DNA from: Candidatus Hydrogenedens sp.
GTDB taxonomy: Bacteria; Hydrogenedentota; Hydrogenedentia; Hydrogenedentales; Hydrogenedentaceae
Direction of reading: 5' to 3'
DNA: 64,000 bases
NCBI GenBank assembly: GCA_035361075.1
Contig: DAOSBX010000001.1
Location: 62,001-126,000 of the forward strand
The position numbers were made by a program, and so were the translations under genes. Every line of letters begins with the position of its first letter. Positions within the stretch are counted from its first letter, which is position 1. Positions 1 through 9,193 of the stretch are shown in pieces. The notes under the pieces were generated by a model. That model was not told where the DNA came from, made no database searches, and worked only from the letters and a program-made list of their open reading frames with translations.

Positions 1-98
1 AATCTGTTGTGAAGGTAGGTAAATTTGGCATCCATATTTTTCATATTCAGCATGAACAAGATTTGTTCTATATTGCTCCTCAAAAGATTGGAGTATAA
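1..98 (+). CDS. 3' end of an unidentified protein (partial)
   Basis: An open frame enters from the left edge (codons in phase with position 3) and stops at TAA 96-98. It encodes about 31 residues ending in LFYIAPQKIGV. The stop lies 2 nt before the ATG of the DUF4129 gene, whose ribosome binding site (GGAG, about 89-92) sits inside this tail, so the two are probably one operon. The fragment is too short to name. DUF4129 genes often neighbour transglutaminase-like or DUF58 genes, but nothing here shows which, if either, this is. Confidence 0.6.
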   Translation, partial: SVVKVGKFGIHIFHIQHEQDLFYIAPQKIGV

Positions 99-100
99 CG

Positions 101-1837
101 ATGAGAATCCCAGATTGGATGGAAGATGGTAGTTTGTCATGGAGTGACAGTAAAGAAGAAAAAGTCACATCTGACGAAAAAGAACAGGAAGAACAGCCAC
201 CCGTCCTTGTTTCTACGGATTTTACGAAATTAAATGTTAAAACGAAATATAGCGGAGAATATATTGTTGGTACAGAGTGGACATTAACAGACACTTTGCT
301 TAGCATTGTTAATCCTTTTCTAATTTTAGTTTTGCTATGGTCTATAGTCTTTTTTTTGTTAGATGTTCGCTATATTTATACAGAAGTCAATGATATTAAT
401 TTGAGATTTGTTGTTTTTTTCTTAGTTTTAGGGATTGTAGGTGTAAATAGAATATTTGCTACGGAGAGTGTTGAGAGTGGGATAAGTTATGGTGCAGGTC
501 TAGCTTTGGCTATAAGTTTATATGTGATGGTAAGTACTTCTGTATATGGAACAGGCTCTGTTATCTATAATCTTGTCACTGGAAATAGTTTTTTGGCTTT
601 TCTATCTAATATGGGAGTTGTCATTTTTTTATGGTGGTTAACAAATAGAATAACGTATGAATGTTGTATTGATGAGAATCCGAATGCGGGAGAAATCGGT
701 ATTGCTACCAGTGTAAATAAGGCATTTCAGAAAACGGTTAGGAAAGAGGAAACAGCACATCAGAAAGAAAAAATGGGGACAGAACTTTTTTACGAGTTAG
801 AGGCAGTAGACCCTACACAATTGTCTTTTAAGGACCCATCAGTAAAAGATATCACATTTAATATTATGGGTTTTGGTGAAAGGTTATCACGTATTCCCGC
901 AGGTATCTCTGTATTATTTTTTAGCATTCCTGTTCTTGGAATTTTTTCGTTAGGACTGAGAATACTTGTAAATGGTGGAGAACAGATGGTTAATGTCGGT
1001 TGGGTTTATTTAGGACTCTTTGTATTTTCATCTATGACTTTGTTAGTTATGACCAGTTTGGGTGGTCTCAGGGAATATTACAAAAATCGAAGGGTATATG
1101 TTCCTTCGATGTTAGGTGTAACATGGGTGTTATTAGGTATAGCAATTATCGTTGTTGCTATGGTGTGTGCCACATTTTTACCGCTTCCAACATTGCCAAA
1201 ACCCTTTTATGTTGCGGAACATCAAACCGACCCTTGGGTGCGTAATAGTCATTTTCAGTTAAATCCAATTGTTGTAGCACCAGTTGTTGAAATATGGCAA
1301 CAGCAAATGATACTTCAAAAATTGAGATATGTCGTGATTTTTATACTTATATTTGTTAGTTCATGGGTTGCTTTTTCCGCAGTAAAAAGATTTATTGTCC
1401 ATTGGTGGCAAGTATCGTTACAACGAGGTGGATTTCTCGTTAGATGGCTTATGAAACTTTTGGAGAGGCGAAAAGGAAAGGTGAAGATAAAAAGGAAAAT
1501 ATCAATTAAGTCTTCTAAATCTATTAAATTTGTAAATTCGTTATCAGACCCTAATATGAGTCAAAAGTTCACACCTAATGAGCATATTGAGTATGCATAT
1601 CAAGCTTTATGTGCTTTGGCTGAGGATTTGGGTGTTCCTAAAAAATTAAATGAGACGCCCTTAGAATTTTTGGCGAATTTGCCTAATGTTTTAGAAGTAT
1701 TAAGAGAAGAAATTGAAGAACTTACTCTTTTATATCAAACTGCGGTATTTTCCCCTATAAAATTTGATAGTAAAATTTTGGATAGGTTACGGAAATTTTG
1801 GATTTCATACACTCGTGTGCGAAATAGATTATTGTAG
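101..1837 (+). CDS. DUF4129 domain-containing polytopic membrane protein
   Basis: The protein has 578 residues. A charged, Glu/Lys-rich cytoplasmic-looking N-terminus (1-60) precedes about eight hydrophobic segments (near 65-88, 102-118, 128-150, 165-181, 268-290, 303-322, 340-363 and 405-428). A soluble C-terminal part from about 493 to 578 (NEHIEYAYQALCALAEDLG, then ETPLEFLANLP) matches the pattern of DUF4129, a domain found C-terminal to membrane segments and often encoded near transglutaminase-like proteins. Its function is not established. GGAG upstream supports the ATG at 101. The gene follows the preceding partial gene by 2 nt and converges on the next, minus-strand, gene. The domain call is by recognition. 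Confidence 0.75.
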   Translation: MRIPDWMEDGSLSWSDSKEEKVTSDEKEQEEQPPVLVSTDFTKLNVKTKYSGEYIVGTEWTLTDTLLSIVNPFLILVLLWSIVFFLLDVRYIYTEVNDINLRFVVFFLVLGIVGVNRIFATESVESGISYGAGLALAISLYVMVSTSVYGTGSVIYNLVTGNSFLAFLSNMGVVIFLWWLTNRITYECCIDENPNAGEIGIATSVNKAFQKTVRKEETAHQKEKMGTELFYELEAVDPTQLSFKDPSVKDITFNIMGFGERLSRIPAGISVLFFSIPVLGIFSLGLRILVNGGEQMVNVGWVYLGLFVFSSMTLLVMTSLGGLREYYKNRRVYVPSMLGVTWVLLGIAIIVVAMVCATFLPLPTLPKPFYVAEHQTDPWVRNSHFQLNPIVVAPVVEIWQQQMILQKLRYVVIFILIFVSSWVAFSAVKRFIVHWWQVSLQRGGFLVRWLMKLLERRKGKVKIKRKISIKSSKSIKFVNSLSDPNMSQKFTPNEHIEYAYQALCALAEDLGVPKKLNETPLEFLANLPNVLEVLREEIEELTLLYQTAVFSPIKFDSKILDRLRKFWISYTRVRNRLL

Positions 1838-1863
1838 TGAACCTTTATAAAAATCCAATTTGG

Positions 1864-2730
1864 TTATTGTCTTTTGGTCAACTGTTGTATTAGTAATTGT
1901 GCTTTTTGTTGTTCCCCGCATTGTCTCAATAGGTCAACGGCAAGGTCGTATCTTTTTTCAAGTATCATTTGTTGGCTTAAAGGTTCCAAAAGTAATTTTT
2001 TATATTTTTCTGGAATAATATTAATGCCTGTTTTATAAATATGTTGGACAATCTTATTACAAAGATTGCTTTTTTGAGTTGAATTGGTTGGAAGATTGTT
2101 CATTAAATTTAACCATATCCGAATTGCTCTTTCATAATAACCCGCTTCCCACCATAAAAAACTTGCCATTTCTAAGTAGTTTTTCTTTTCTAACCATTGT
2201 GCAGCTTTTTTTGTTTTTCCGATACTTACAAGTAGATTAGCACATTGTTCTGGCTCACCTGCTTTTAATAATAATTTTGCAGAATATACAGTGTATCCTG
2301 CTTTTGCATACTCTGTAGCAGACCTCTTGAGCATACCTGCTTTTTCGAATGCCCAACCTGCTTCTTTATATTTTTGCATAGATACATACACTTCACCTAA
2401 TTGTTCGAATTTCTTTTCTTTTTTTAGCCGTTCTATAGTTTGTTGAGGTGCTTTAAGCGATTCCAGTTCTTGGATAAATTCAGATTGTTTATCTATGGTT
2501 TCAGATGCTGGAGGTATTACAGGTGTGCTCTCTGCTATAAATTTGCGATTTCTCCAAAAACGGCGAATACGAAGGTATATTTCATAAAAAAGTAAAAAGA
2601 TTAGAAAGGTAATCGTACCTTTTACAATAATGGGTGCCCAAGGTTCGATAAGTTCATAACCGATATAATTCTCTACCGTATTGATTACTTTGTCTAAAAA
2701 TGTGTTCCAGTACCAATTAATAAATTTCAC
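1864..2730 (-). CDS. Membrane-anchored helical-repeat (TPR-like) protein
   Basis: The protein has 288 residues. An N-terminal region is followed by one transmembrane helix (about 34-53, IIVKGTITFLIFLLFYEIYL), a basic stop-transfer stretch and a soluble C-terminal part. The latter is a run of helix pairs with Ala/Gly-rich turns (KEAGWAFEKAGMLKRSATEY, AKAGYTVYSAKLLLKAGE) that reads as TPR-like or intraflagellar-transport-like solenoid repeats, normally a protein-binding surface. The start is GTG at 2730, backed by a strong GGAGG seven bases upstream. It is the last gene of a three-gene minus-strand series with the cyclophilin-like gene and the lipoprotein. No enzymatic motif is visible and no specific partner can be named. 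Confidence 0.7.
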   Translation of the reverse strand: MKFINWYWNTFLDKVINTVENYIGYELIEPWAPIIVKGTITFLIFLLFYEIYLRIRRFWRNRKFIAESTPVIPPASETIDKQSEFIQELESLKAPQQTIERLKKEKKFEQLGEVYVSMQKYKEAGWAFEKAGMLKRSATEYAKAGYTVYSAKLLLKAGEPEQCANLLVSIGKTKKAAQWLEKKNYLEMASFLWWEAGYYERAIRIWLNLMNNLPTNSTQKSNLCNKIVQHIYKTGINIIPEKYKKLLLEPLSQQMILEKRYDLAVDLLRQCGEQQKAQLLIQQLTKRQ

Positions 2731-2760
2731 CTTTAGCCCTCCAAAAAGGATGTAGGCATT

Positions 2761-3147
2761 TTATTCTTTAAATTTCCTAATCTCGATTTGCATACCTTCA
2801 GAAATTGAGGATAATGTGTTAGGGGAGTCGGATATGGTTCCTAATATATTTACAGCAGTTATTAGTCTGCATTCGTTTCCTCTCGATATAGGGGTTTTCC
2901 CAAAAGGTATGGCTACTGAATTACCTTCTACCCAGAAACAAATGGTTCCTGGTGGGACAACATCTGTTGCGTTATTTTCCAAGGTCGCTTTGATAGGCAC
3001 ATTAAAATATATTTCATCTCCCCAGCGTTGGGCTAAGGATTTTACGGGCAATGCTTCCCATAGTTTCTCAGCAGTGGGTGATGAATTGAGGATGCCTTTT
3101 ACAGATTTATCTTTCCAGATGATAAGAATTTCTTTTTTAATATCCAT
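2761..3147 (-). CDS. Cyclophilin-like domain protein (TM1367/PF04126 type)
   Basis: A 128-residue single-domain protein. The series AQRWGDEIYFNVPI, VVPPGTICFWVEGNSVAIPFG and TPIS is the signature of the bacterial and archaeal cyclophilin-like beta-barrel family whose structural prototype is Thermotoga TM1367. The members share the cyclophilin fold; prolyl isomerase activity has not been generally shown for them. No signal peptide is present, so it is probably cytoplasmic. It lies 13 bases downstream of the lipoprotein gene and 30 bases upstream of the helical-repeat gene, consistent with co-transcription. The family call is confident, the biological role unknown. Confidence 0.8.
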   Translation of the reverse strand: MDIKKEILIIWKDKSVKGILNSSPTAEKLWEALPVKSLAQRWGDEIYFNVPIKATLENNATDVVPPGTICFWVEGNSVAIPFGKTPISRGNECRLITAVNILGTISDSPNTLSSISEGMQIEIRKFKE

Positions 3148-3160
3148 ATTTACTATTTCT

Positions 3161-4750
3161 TTACATTGTTATTTTGGCTTTCATAAGGTACCATGAATCT
3201 TTTTCATAAAGACAAATCTCGGGGATGTTAGGTAAAATTTGGGTCAGTGGTTCTAAATTATTAGATTCTAATAGATTTTTATTGGCTTCGAGAAATAATT
3301 TTATATTGTTCGTATCGATTTTTAAGAAACCATAAGGGCATTCATTATTAGTATTAGACTGTGTCTGTTTTTCTGACTGGTCTGAGTTTTCTAAGGATTC
3401 CGATTCTCCAGACTCTTCAGGTTTTATTACATCTAAAGCGACTTTATCAGCAAGACTAATAAGTTTGGTTCTGTTATTGGTTAGAACAATATAAGGGTCT
3501 TTAAAGCCTATATTTAATGTTAGAGGCAGTTTTAGCATTACAGATAAGTCTGCTTTTAATGTGCTAAAGTCGCCAATAGGTTCATCATCAACAGCAACTG
3601 CTTTAAGTAGTCCTTTAGCATTTTCTACTTGTTTGGATTTAGCACAGAAAACAATGTCTGGATATAACTCGCTACTGGGATATATGCCAATAGACAATTC
3701 ATCCGAGATTAGGGGAGAGGTGACTATGCCAGTTAGTTTATTAAATTTCGTCTTCAAGTCTCCTTTTGTGTCTTGCCGAAGCAAGTTTGGCAAAAACTCT
3801 CTTATAGCATTAGTTAAGGCTAAATCAAGGGTTAATAGACTGTTATCAGGCAAGAATTTTGAAAGGGTAAGTTCTGGTTTTTTTGATTTATTAACCATAT
3901 TTGGTAGTGAATGAACAGAAAAAGCGATTTCAGTAAAATCGCTATTTGGATTTATAACAGCACAGAATTCATCATAATCCCTACCTAATGTAAGGGTAAC
4001 AGCTTTGAACCAGTTAGGTTCGTAAGAGTCCTCGGATACTTTTTTCTTTAGTTCATCTGAAATAGATAAAAGAATAGCAATTTCATTTGTCCCTAAAATG
4101 GGTTTTCCATAAAGCCCATAGTTGTAGGACGGAAGGATATTTTCTCTTAGTATGGTTTGTGTAAGAAGGGATAAATCATTTGAACATACTATGTGATTTC
4201 TATATAACATAAATCCAAATTTGTTTTTATTATCCCAATAAGCTGAATAGGGTGCGGATATGAACCAATACCACGAAGTTTTTAATGATGTTTTTTTAGC
4301 ATCGGGGAAAACTTTTGCGAAAGCATCTAAGTTATTGGTTGGCAAAACTATTTGCCACTTATCATTAGGGGTATAGAAAAATGCACAAGGGTTGTCGATA
4401 TTGATACCGATGGACTTTAAAGAAGTTTCAAAGGATTGGTCTTCTTTCCCTTTTAATAACATTGAAATAATAGGTTGATTTATTATATTGTTTAATACTT
4501 TATTTTCAGCAAATGAGTTTATTTTAGAAAGGATATGTATTATTTGTGTAACGGAAGGGGAAATGAGGGCAAATGTATCAGCTTGGGGTTGAAATGTTAA
4601 AAGTGAACGTGATATTAGTTGGTCGGGATTACCATAAATTTGAGTTTCTTTTAATGGTTCTTTGGGTGCTGGTTTACTGCATGAAAAGAGGATAGGTGTT
4701 ATTAGACATACAAATAAAAAAAAGACCCAAATTTTGTTATTTTTTTTCAT
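3161..4750 (-). CDS. Large lipoprotein of unknown function
   Basis: The protein has 529 residues and a type II signal peptide: Lys-rich start, hydrophobic core and lipobox LFSC with Cys at about residue 24, followed by a Pro/Lys linker. The mature part alternates predicted strands and helices with no cysteine-rich or catalytic motif that I recognise. Its style (ISRSLLTFQPQADTFALISP, repeated 'PLTLNIGFKD' type segments) recalls DUF3352-like proteins of uncharacterised role, but I cannot confirm membership. A Glu/Ser/Gln-rich linker near 440-465 separates a short C-terminal module. AGGAGA upstream supports the ATG at 4750. It heads a minus-strand series and is divergent from zwf across 148 bp of AT-rich DNA. 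Confidence 0.7.
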   Translation of the reverse strand: MKKNNKIWVFFLFVCLITPILFSCSKPAPKEPLKETQIYGNPDQLISRSLLTFQPQADTFALISPSVTQIIHILSKINSFAENKVLNNIINQPIISMLLKGKEDQSFETSLKSIGINIDNPCAFFYTPNDKWQIVLPTNNLDAFAKVFPDAKKTSLKTSWYWFISAPYSAYWDNKNKFGFMLYRNHIVCSNDLSLLTQTILRENILPSYNYGLYGKPILGTNEIAILLSISDELKKKVSEDSYEPNWFKAVTLTLGRDYDEFCAVINPNSDFTEIAFSVHSLPNMVNKSKKPELTLSKFLPDNSLLTLDLALTNAIREFLPNLLRQDTKGDLKTKFNKLTGIVTSPLISDELSIGIYPSSELYPDIVFCAKSKQVENAKGLLKAVAVDDEPIGDFSTLKADLSVMLKLPLTLNIGFKDPYIVLTNNRTKLISLADKVALDVIKPEESGESESLENSDQSEKQTQSNTNNECPYGFLKIDTNNIKLFLEANKNLLESNNLEPLTQILPNIPEICLYEKDSWYLMKAKITM

Positions 4751-4898
4751 TCTATTTCTCCTTTTTGGATTTTACTATAATAGTTTTGTGTATTATCTTA
4801 ATTCCCGCTTGTTATGATTATAAAATATAAATTATGATTTTAATGTTATTTTAATTGATTTTATAGGGTGTTTAAAAATAGATAGGATTGTTTGTATT

Positions 4899-6374
4899 AT
4901 GCCTATTAGTAATTCATCATTACAAAAAAATTTAACGGTTGTAGTTATAGGGGCTTCAGGTGACCTTTCGTTACGTAAGATATTCCCCGCTTTTTATGCA
5001 TTGTTTGCTAAAAAATTATTGCCTCAGAAATTTAGAATTATTGGCTTTGCAAGAACGGATATGAATAACGAGTCATTTCGAGAGAAGATAAGGGCTTTTT
5101 TATTGAGTCAGGCTCACAATACCCAAGATTTAGATGAATTTTTAACGAGATGTTTTTACTGTAGAGGTAATTATGATGAGTATCAGGATTATGAAAAGAT
5201 AGGAAAGTTAATAAAGGAGTTGGAAGAAGGGAAGTTATCGAATAAGATTTATTATCTTGCTATACCTCCATTCTTATTTCTAACAGTATCGAATGCCCTT
5301 GCCCACTCTAATCTTATCCATAGTCAAGGGGAAGATGTATGGACACGGGTTGTGGTAGAAAAACCATTTGGAAGGGATAGAGAGAGTTCTGATGAGTTAA
5401 CCGCAGGATTGCAGAAAGTTTTTAGAGAAGAACAAGTATATCGTATTGACCATTATCTTGCGAAAGAGGTGATTCAAAATCTAATGGTTTTGCGATTTGC
5501 TAATTTAATACTGGAACCGCTATGGAATCGGCAGTATATACAAAATGTCCGTATATCATGGATGGAGGATATTGGTATTGAAGGTCGAGGTGGATATTTT
5601 GATGAATATGGAATAATTAGGGATGTAATGCAAAATCATTTGTTGCAGATGGTCGCATTAGTTGCAATGGAACAGCCTATAAAATTAGAAGCGGATTATA
5701 TTCGTGATGAAAAAGTAAAGGTGTTAAGATGTATTTCTCCTATTACATTATCGCAATTGGTTATAGGGCAGTATGGTCCTGGTATTTTGCAGTGTAAGAA
5801 ATGTGAGGTTAAACATGGATATCGCGAAGAAGAAGGGGTTCCAAAAGATTCAATTACCCCTACCTATGCAGCAGTATCTTTATTTGTTAAAAATCGGAGA
5901 TGGGATGGAGTTCCCTTTTTACTGAGAGCAGGAAAAGGATTATCAAAAAGGATGACGGAAATAAAAATTCAGTATAGGGAAGTTCCAGGAAATATTTTTA
6001 CAGAGACAGCACCACAACTTTTACCTAATGAATTAATTATTCGAGTTCAGCCAGATGCTATGATTGCTTTAAGGATTGTTAATAAAATTCCTGGATTGTC
6101 ACTTGTGCTTGGAGAATCTAATCTTGATTTGTCCTATGAATCTGCATTTGTAACACCTGTTCCGGATGCATACGAACTACTGTTATTAGATATAATTCGT
6201 GGAGATAAAAGTTTATTTATCCGTTCCGATGAGTTAGAAGCAGCATGGGATATTTTTAGTCCTGTTTTACATGAGATGGAGAAGAAACGAATTCAGCCTG
6301 TAATATATCCATTTGGTTCAGATGGACCATATACGGCTGATTTATTAGCAAGTAAATATGGTACCGCATGGTAA
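4899..6374 (+). CDS. zwf: Glucose-6-phosphate 1-dehydrogenase
   Basis: The 491-residue length is typical of bacterial enzymes that oxidise glucose 6-phosphate to 6-phosphogluconolactone with NADP+ (or NAD+). The N-terminal nucleotide-binding motif GASGDLSLRK is at 18-27, VVEKPFGRD follows, and the substrate-binding and catalytic signature RIDHYLAKE starts at residue 182, with His185 in the expected place. The ribosome binding site is weak (AGGA about 12 bases upstream), but the ATG at 4899 places the GxSGDL motif at the usual distance from the start. No lactonase or 6-phosphogluconate dehydrogenase gene is adjacent. It is followed after a short gap by an ABC binding protein gene. Confidence 0.96.
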   Translation: MPISNSSLQKNLTVVVIGASGDLSLRKIFPAFYALFAKKLLPQKFRIIGFARTDMNNESFREKIRAFLLSQAHNTQDLDEFLTRCFYCRGNYDEYQDYEKIGKLIKELEEGKLSNKIYYLAIPPFLFLTVSNALAHSNLIHSQGEDVWTRVVVEKPFGRDRESSDELTAGLQKVFREEQVYRIDHYLAKEVIQNLMVLRFANLILEPLWNRQYIQNVRISWMEDIGIEGRGGYFDEYGIIRDVMQNHLLQMVALVAMEQPIKLEADYIRDEKVKVLRCISPITLSQLVIGQYGPGILQCKKCEVKHGYREEEGVPKDSITPTYAAVSLFVKNRRWDGVPFLLRAGKGLSKRMTEIKIQYREVPGNIFTETAPQLLPNELIIRVQPDAMIALRIVNKIPGLSLVLGESNLDLSYESAFVTPVPDAYELLLLDIIRGDKSLFIRSDELEAAWDIFSPVLHEMEKKRIQPVIYPFGSDGPYTADLLASKYGTAW

Positions 6375-6398
6375 AAATAAAGTATAAGGAGTATGGTT

Positions 6399-7373
6399 AT
6401 GAAGAATAAAGGAACGAATACGTGTGTGTTTGGTGTTTATGTCACAATGTTTGTGTGTTTGTTAATGATTGTCGTAGGTTGTGGAAAAGTCCAAAATGCA
6501 GAGGATAAAGGCACAAAAAGGGAAAAACCACGAATTGCCTTAATAATGAAATCGTTGGCAAATGAATTTTTTAAAACAATGGAAGAGGGTGCAAGGAGGC
6601 ATAATAAGGAGCATTCTTCTGAATACGAATTGATTGTTGAAGGTATTAAAGATGAATTAGACATAAATCGTCAAGTGCAATTGGTAGAAAATATGATAGG
6701 ACAACGTGTCGACGCTATCGTTATTGCCCCAGCAGATTCAAAAGCATTAGTACCAGTATGTAAGAAGGCATTGAAAGCAGGTATCATTGTTATCAATATT
6801 GATAATCGTTTTGATACTGATGTCGTCCGCGAAAATGAGGTACAGATTCCCTTTGTAGGTCCAGATAATCGTAAAGGGGCAAAAAAAGTGGGTGATTATC
6901 TTGATCAACAGTTACAACCCGGCGATGCAGTGGCTATAATTAATGGTGTCCCCACCGCTTATAATGCAATCCAAAGACGATTAGGGTTTTTAGATGCCAT
7001 TCAAGAGCGAGGGCTAAAGTTAGTTGCAGAAGAAAATGGTGATTGGGAAATGTCAAAAGCAAATAAAGTAGTGTCCGCATTGATGACAGAAAAACCGGAA
7101 ATCAAAGGGATTTTCTGTGCAAATGATAGTATGGCATTAGGGACAATATCTGCATTAAAAGCAGTGGGACTTATTGATAAAGTAAAAGTTGTTGGTTTCG
7201 ATAATATTTCAGCAGCAAATGAGTTGTTGGAAAAAGGTGAATTATTAGCAACGGCGGACCAACATGCAGACCAGTTGGCTATTTATGGTATAGAATATGC
7301 CTTAGAATGTCTAAACACAAAAAATATACCCGCAGATAAAGAAACACCTGTTGATTTAGTAGTAAAAAAGTAA
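6399..7373 (+). CDS. Sugar-type ABC transporter substrate-binding lipoprotein
   Basis: A periplasmic binding protein of the ribose/galactose (RbsB-like, PBP type 1) family. An N-terminal hydrophobic stretch ends in lipobox VVGC. The mature protein starts with PRIALIMKSLANEFFKTMEEG and carries the typical GQRVDAIVIAPAD, GIFCANDSMALGT and VKVVGFDN elements that line the sugar cleft. An in-frame ATG at 6393 lies only one base after the AAGGAG, while the ATG at 6399 has ideal spacing, so I chose 6399. The permease gene starts within 14 bases. No ATPase gene occurs in the cluster, so this system must borrow one from elsewhere. The exact sugar cannot be told. Confidence 0.92.
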   Translation: MKNKGTNTCVFGVYVTMFVCLLMIVVGCGKVQNAEDKGTKREKPRIALIMKSLANEFFKTMEEGARRHNKEHSSEYELIVEGIKDELDINRQVQLVENMIGQRVDAIVIAPADSKALVPVCKKALKAGIIVINIDNRFDTDVVRENEVQIPFVGPDNRKGAKKVGDYLDQQLQPGDAVAIINGVPTAYNAIQRRLGFLDAIQERGLKLVAEENGDWEMSKANKVVSALMTEKPEIKGIFCANDSMALGTISALKAVGLIDKVKVVGFDNISAANELLEKGELLATADQHADQLAIYGIEYALECLNTKNIPADKETPVDLVVKK

Positions 7374-7386
7374 AAGAAATTTGAGC

Positions 7387-8337
7387 ATGAAGATAATTAT
7401 TAATTTTGTAAAAGAACAAATAGGATTACTGTTAGCACTTTGCCTACTAATTGGATTTTTTAGTTTAAAATCTCAGTACTTTTTTTCTTATTCCACATTG
7501 ATAACTATTTTGAATCAAATACCACACATTTTGCTTTTGTCCATTGGTATGTCAATGGTATTAATTATTGGAGGGATTGACCTTTCGGTTGGTTCGGTGT
7601 TAGGGTTGTCTGGAGCTGTATTAGGTATTTTACTCGTTCAAAAATATCCATTACCACTGGCGATTGTTGCTTGTTTAGTAACGGGGGTTATTTGTGGAAC
7701 TATTAATGGGTTTATTATAACTCAATGGCGTATTCCTGCTTTTATTGTGACTTTGGGGATGTTAGAGGCAGGTAGGGGACTTACTTATTTATTCACTAAA
7801 TCACAAACACAGTATTTAAGTTCTACCCTTGATAATATTGCTGAACCAAATTTGTTTGGAATACGTTTACCTCTTTTTTTAGCAATGGTAATAGTTATCA
7901 TTGCCCATATTCTATTAGTAAATACTCCTTTTGGTCGGCATTGTTTTGCCGTTGGTGCGAAGGAAGAAACCGCTCATTTATCTGGAATAAATACCCGAAA
8001 ATTAATATTTTCTGTTTATGTTATTTCCGGTTTCTTATCTGCTCTTGCAGGGTTGTTGCACTGTGCACGATTAAGTTCGTCCGACCCTAATGCAGGAATT
8101 GGGTACGAATTATCAGCCATTGCTTCAGCAGTTATTGGAGGTAATAGCCTAAGTGGCGGAAAAGGCTCAGTTATTGGAACGGTGTTGGGTGTTATTATTA
8201 TAGCAACGTTAGAAGTAGGACTTGTGCAAATTGGTGTGCCGGAGCCTTGGAAGAGAGTTATAACCGGTGCTGTAATTATTTTAGCTGTAATTGCAGATGT
8301 TTACCGTGGAAAATTGAAGATTTTTCAGAAAATATAA
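7387..8337 (+). CDS. ABC transporter permease, RbsC-like
   Basis: A highly hydrophobic protein of about 316 residues with eight to ten membrane segments, of the branched-chain amino acid/ribose permease family (PF02653). The motif GGIDLSVGSVLGLSG near residue 60 is diagnostic of sugar members, and a second conserved stretch (IASAVIGGNSLSGGKGS) lies near 245-265. It is the inner-membrane partner of the binding lipoprotein encoded immediately upstream. The ATG at 7387 is preferred over the in-frame TTG at 7381; the ribosome binding site is weak for either. No ATP-binding subunit gene follows; the next gene is a ThiF-type activating enzyme. Confidence 0.92.
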   Translation: MKIIINFVKEQIGLLLALCLLIGFFSLKSQYFFSYSTLITILNQIPHILLLSIGMSMVLIIGGIDLSVGSVLGLSGAVLGILLVQKYPLPLAIVACLVTGVICGTINGFIITQWRIPAFIVTLGMLEAGRGLTYLFTKSQTQYLSSTLDNIAEPNLFGIRLPLFLAMVIVIIAHILLVNTPFGRHCFAVGAKEETAHLSGINTRKLIFSVYVISGFLSALAGLLHCARLSSSDPNAGIGYELSAIASAVIGGNSLSGGKGSVIGTVLGVIIIATLEVGLVQIGVPEPWKRVITGAVIILAVIADVYRGKLKIFQKI

Positions 8338-8351
8338 TTGAGGCTACTTAT

Positions 8352-9170
8352 GTGATTAAAGTTTTTGTTAATGAAAAACAATATGAATTCTCAGAGGGGG
8401 TAACATTAGACGACATTAAACAAAAATTTAAACCCACCGCAGATTTAGTAATATTAAATGGGTTTCCAATTTCTGTTGATAATTTGTCACAAAAAGTTTT
8501 AGAAGGGGATAGAATCGTCTTAATAAAAAAAGGGGAAATACCTTCTGAAGATGAGTTAGAAACCTTAATGGTTGCAAGGCATACGCCAGGTGTTCATAAG
8601 AAAATTAAGAACAGTTCTGTGGGAATTGCTGGATTAGGAGGGCTTGGTTCCAATGTTGCGATAGCACTGGCACGAGTAGGTATAGGCAAATTGGTGCTCG
8701 TTGATTTCGATGTAGTTGAACCCAGTAATTTAAATCGTCAACATTATTTTTTACGTCATATAGGGTTGTTTAAAACAGAAGTGATGAAACAGATGATTTA
8801 CGAGATAAATCCGTATGTTAATGTTGTGGTCCATACCATTAAAGTAGATGAAACGAACATAGCCGAATTATTTTCGGATATAGATATTCTTGTAGAAGCA
8901 TTTGATACAGATATTGCTAAACGAATGTTAATAGAAAATTTTCAAAAAATATATCCTAAAAAGTCGATAATTAGTGCCTCCGGAGTTGCAGGATATTATT
9001 CATCTAACACAATTCGAGTTCGAAAAATTACTCCATATTTTTATGTTGTTGGTGATGAGGAACATTCAGCAATGCAGGGTGTAGGATTAATGTCTCCCAG
9101 AGTAGGTATTGTTGCACATATGCAAGCGAATATGGTTTTGCGTGTAATCATGAGTGAGGATAAACCTTGA
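8352..9170 (+). CDS. thiF: ThiS-like/ThiF fusion, ThiF family 2 adenylyltransferase
   Basis: A 272-residue fusion. Residues 1-62 have a ubiquitin-like ThiS fold pattern (IKVFVNEKQYEFSEGVTL ... VLEGDRIVLI), and residues 80-272 form an E1-like ThiF/MoeB domain with GIAGLGGLGSN for ATP, VLVDFDVVEPSNLNRQ, and FDTD near the expected Asp. ThiF family 2 proteins activate the C-terminus of sulfur carriers in thiamine synthesis. Two oddities stand out: the fused ThiS-like part does not end in Gly-Gly, and the protein has no cysteine at all, so no thioester or zinc site. An open frame runs back to 8247 inside the permease gene, but GTG at 8352 with GAGG (8340-8343) eight bases upstream is the natural start. 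Confidence 0.82.
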   Translation: MIKVFVNEKQYEFSEGVTLDDIKQKFKPTADLVILNGFPISVDNLSQKVLEGDRIVLIKKGEIPSEDELETLMVARHTPGVHKKIKNSSVGIAGLGGLGSNVAIALARVGIGKLVLVDFDVVEPSNLNRQHYFLRHIGLFKTEVMKQMIYEINPYVNVVVHTIKVDETNIAELFSDIDILVEAFDTDIAKRMLIENFQKIYPKKSIISASGVAGYYSSNTIRVRKITPYFYVVGDEEHSAMQGVGLMSPRVGIVAHMQANMVLRVIMSEDKP

Positions 9171-9193
9171 TTTAGAAAGGAGAACGTTTATAT

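Noticed and set aside
8247..8351. N-terminal extension of the ThiS-ThiF frame inside the permease gene
   Set aside because: The extra residues are Cys/Asn-rich shadow sequence of the permease; GTG at 8352 with GAGG gives a normal ThiS-like start.
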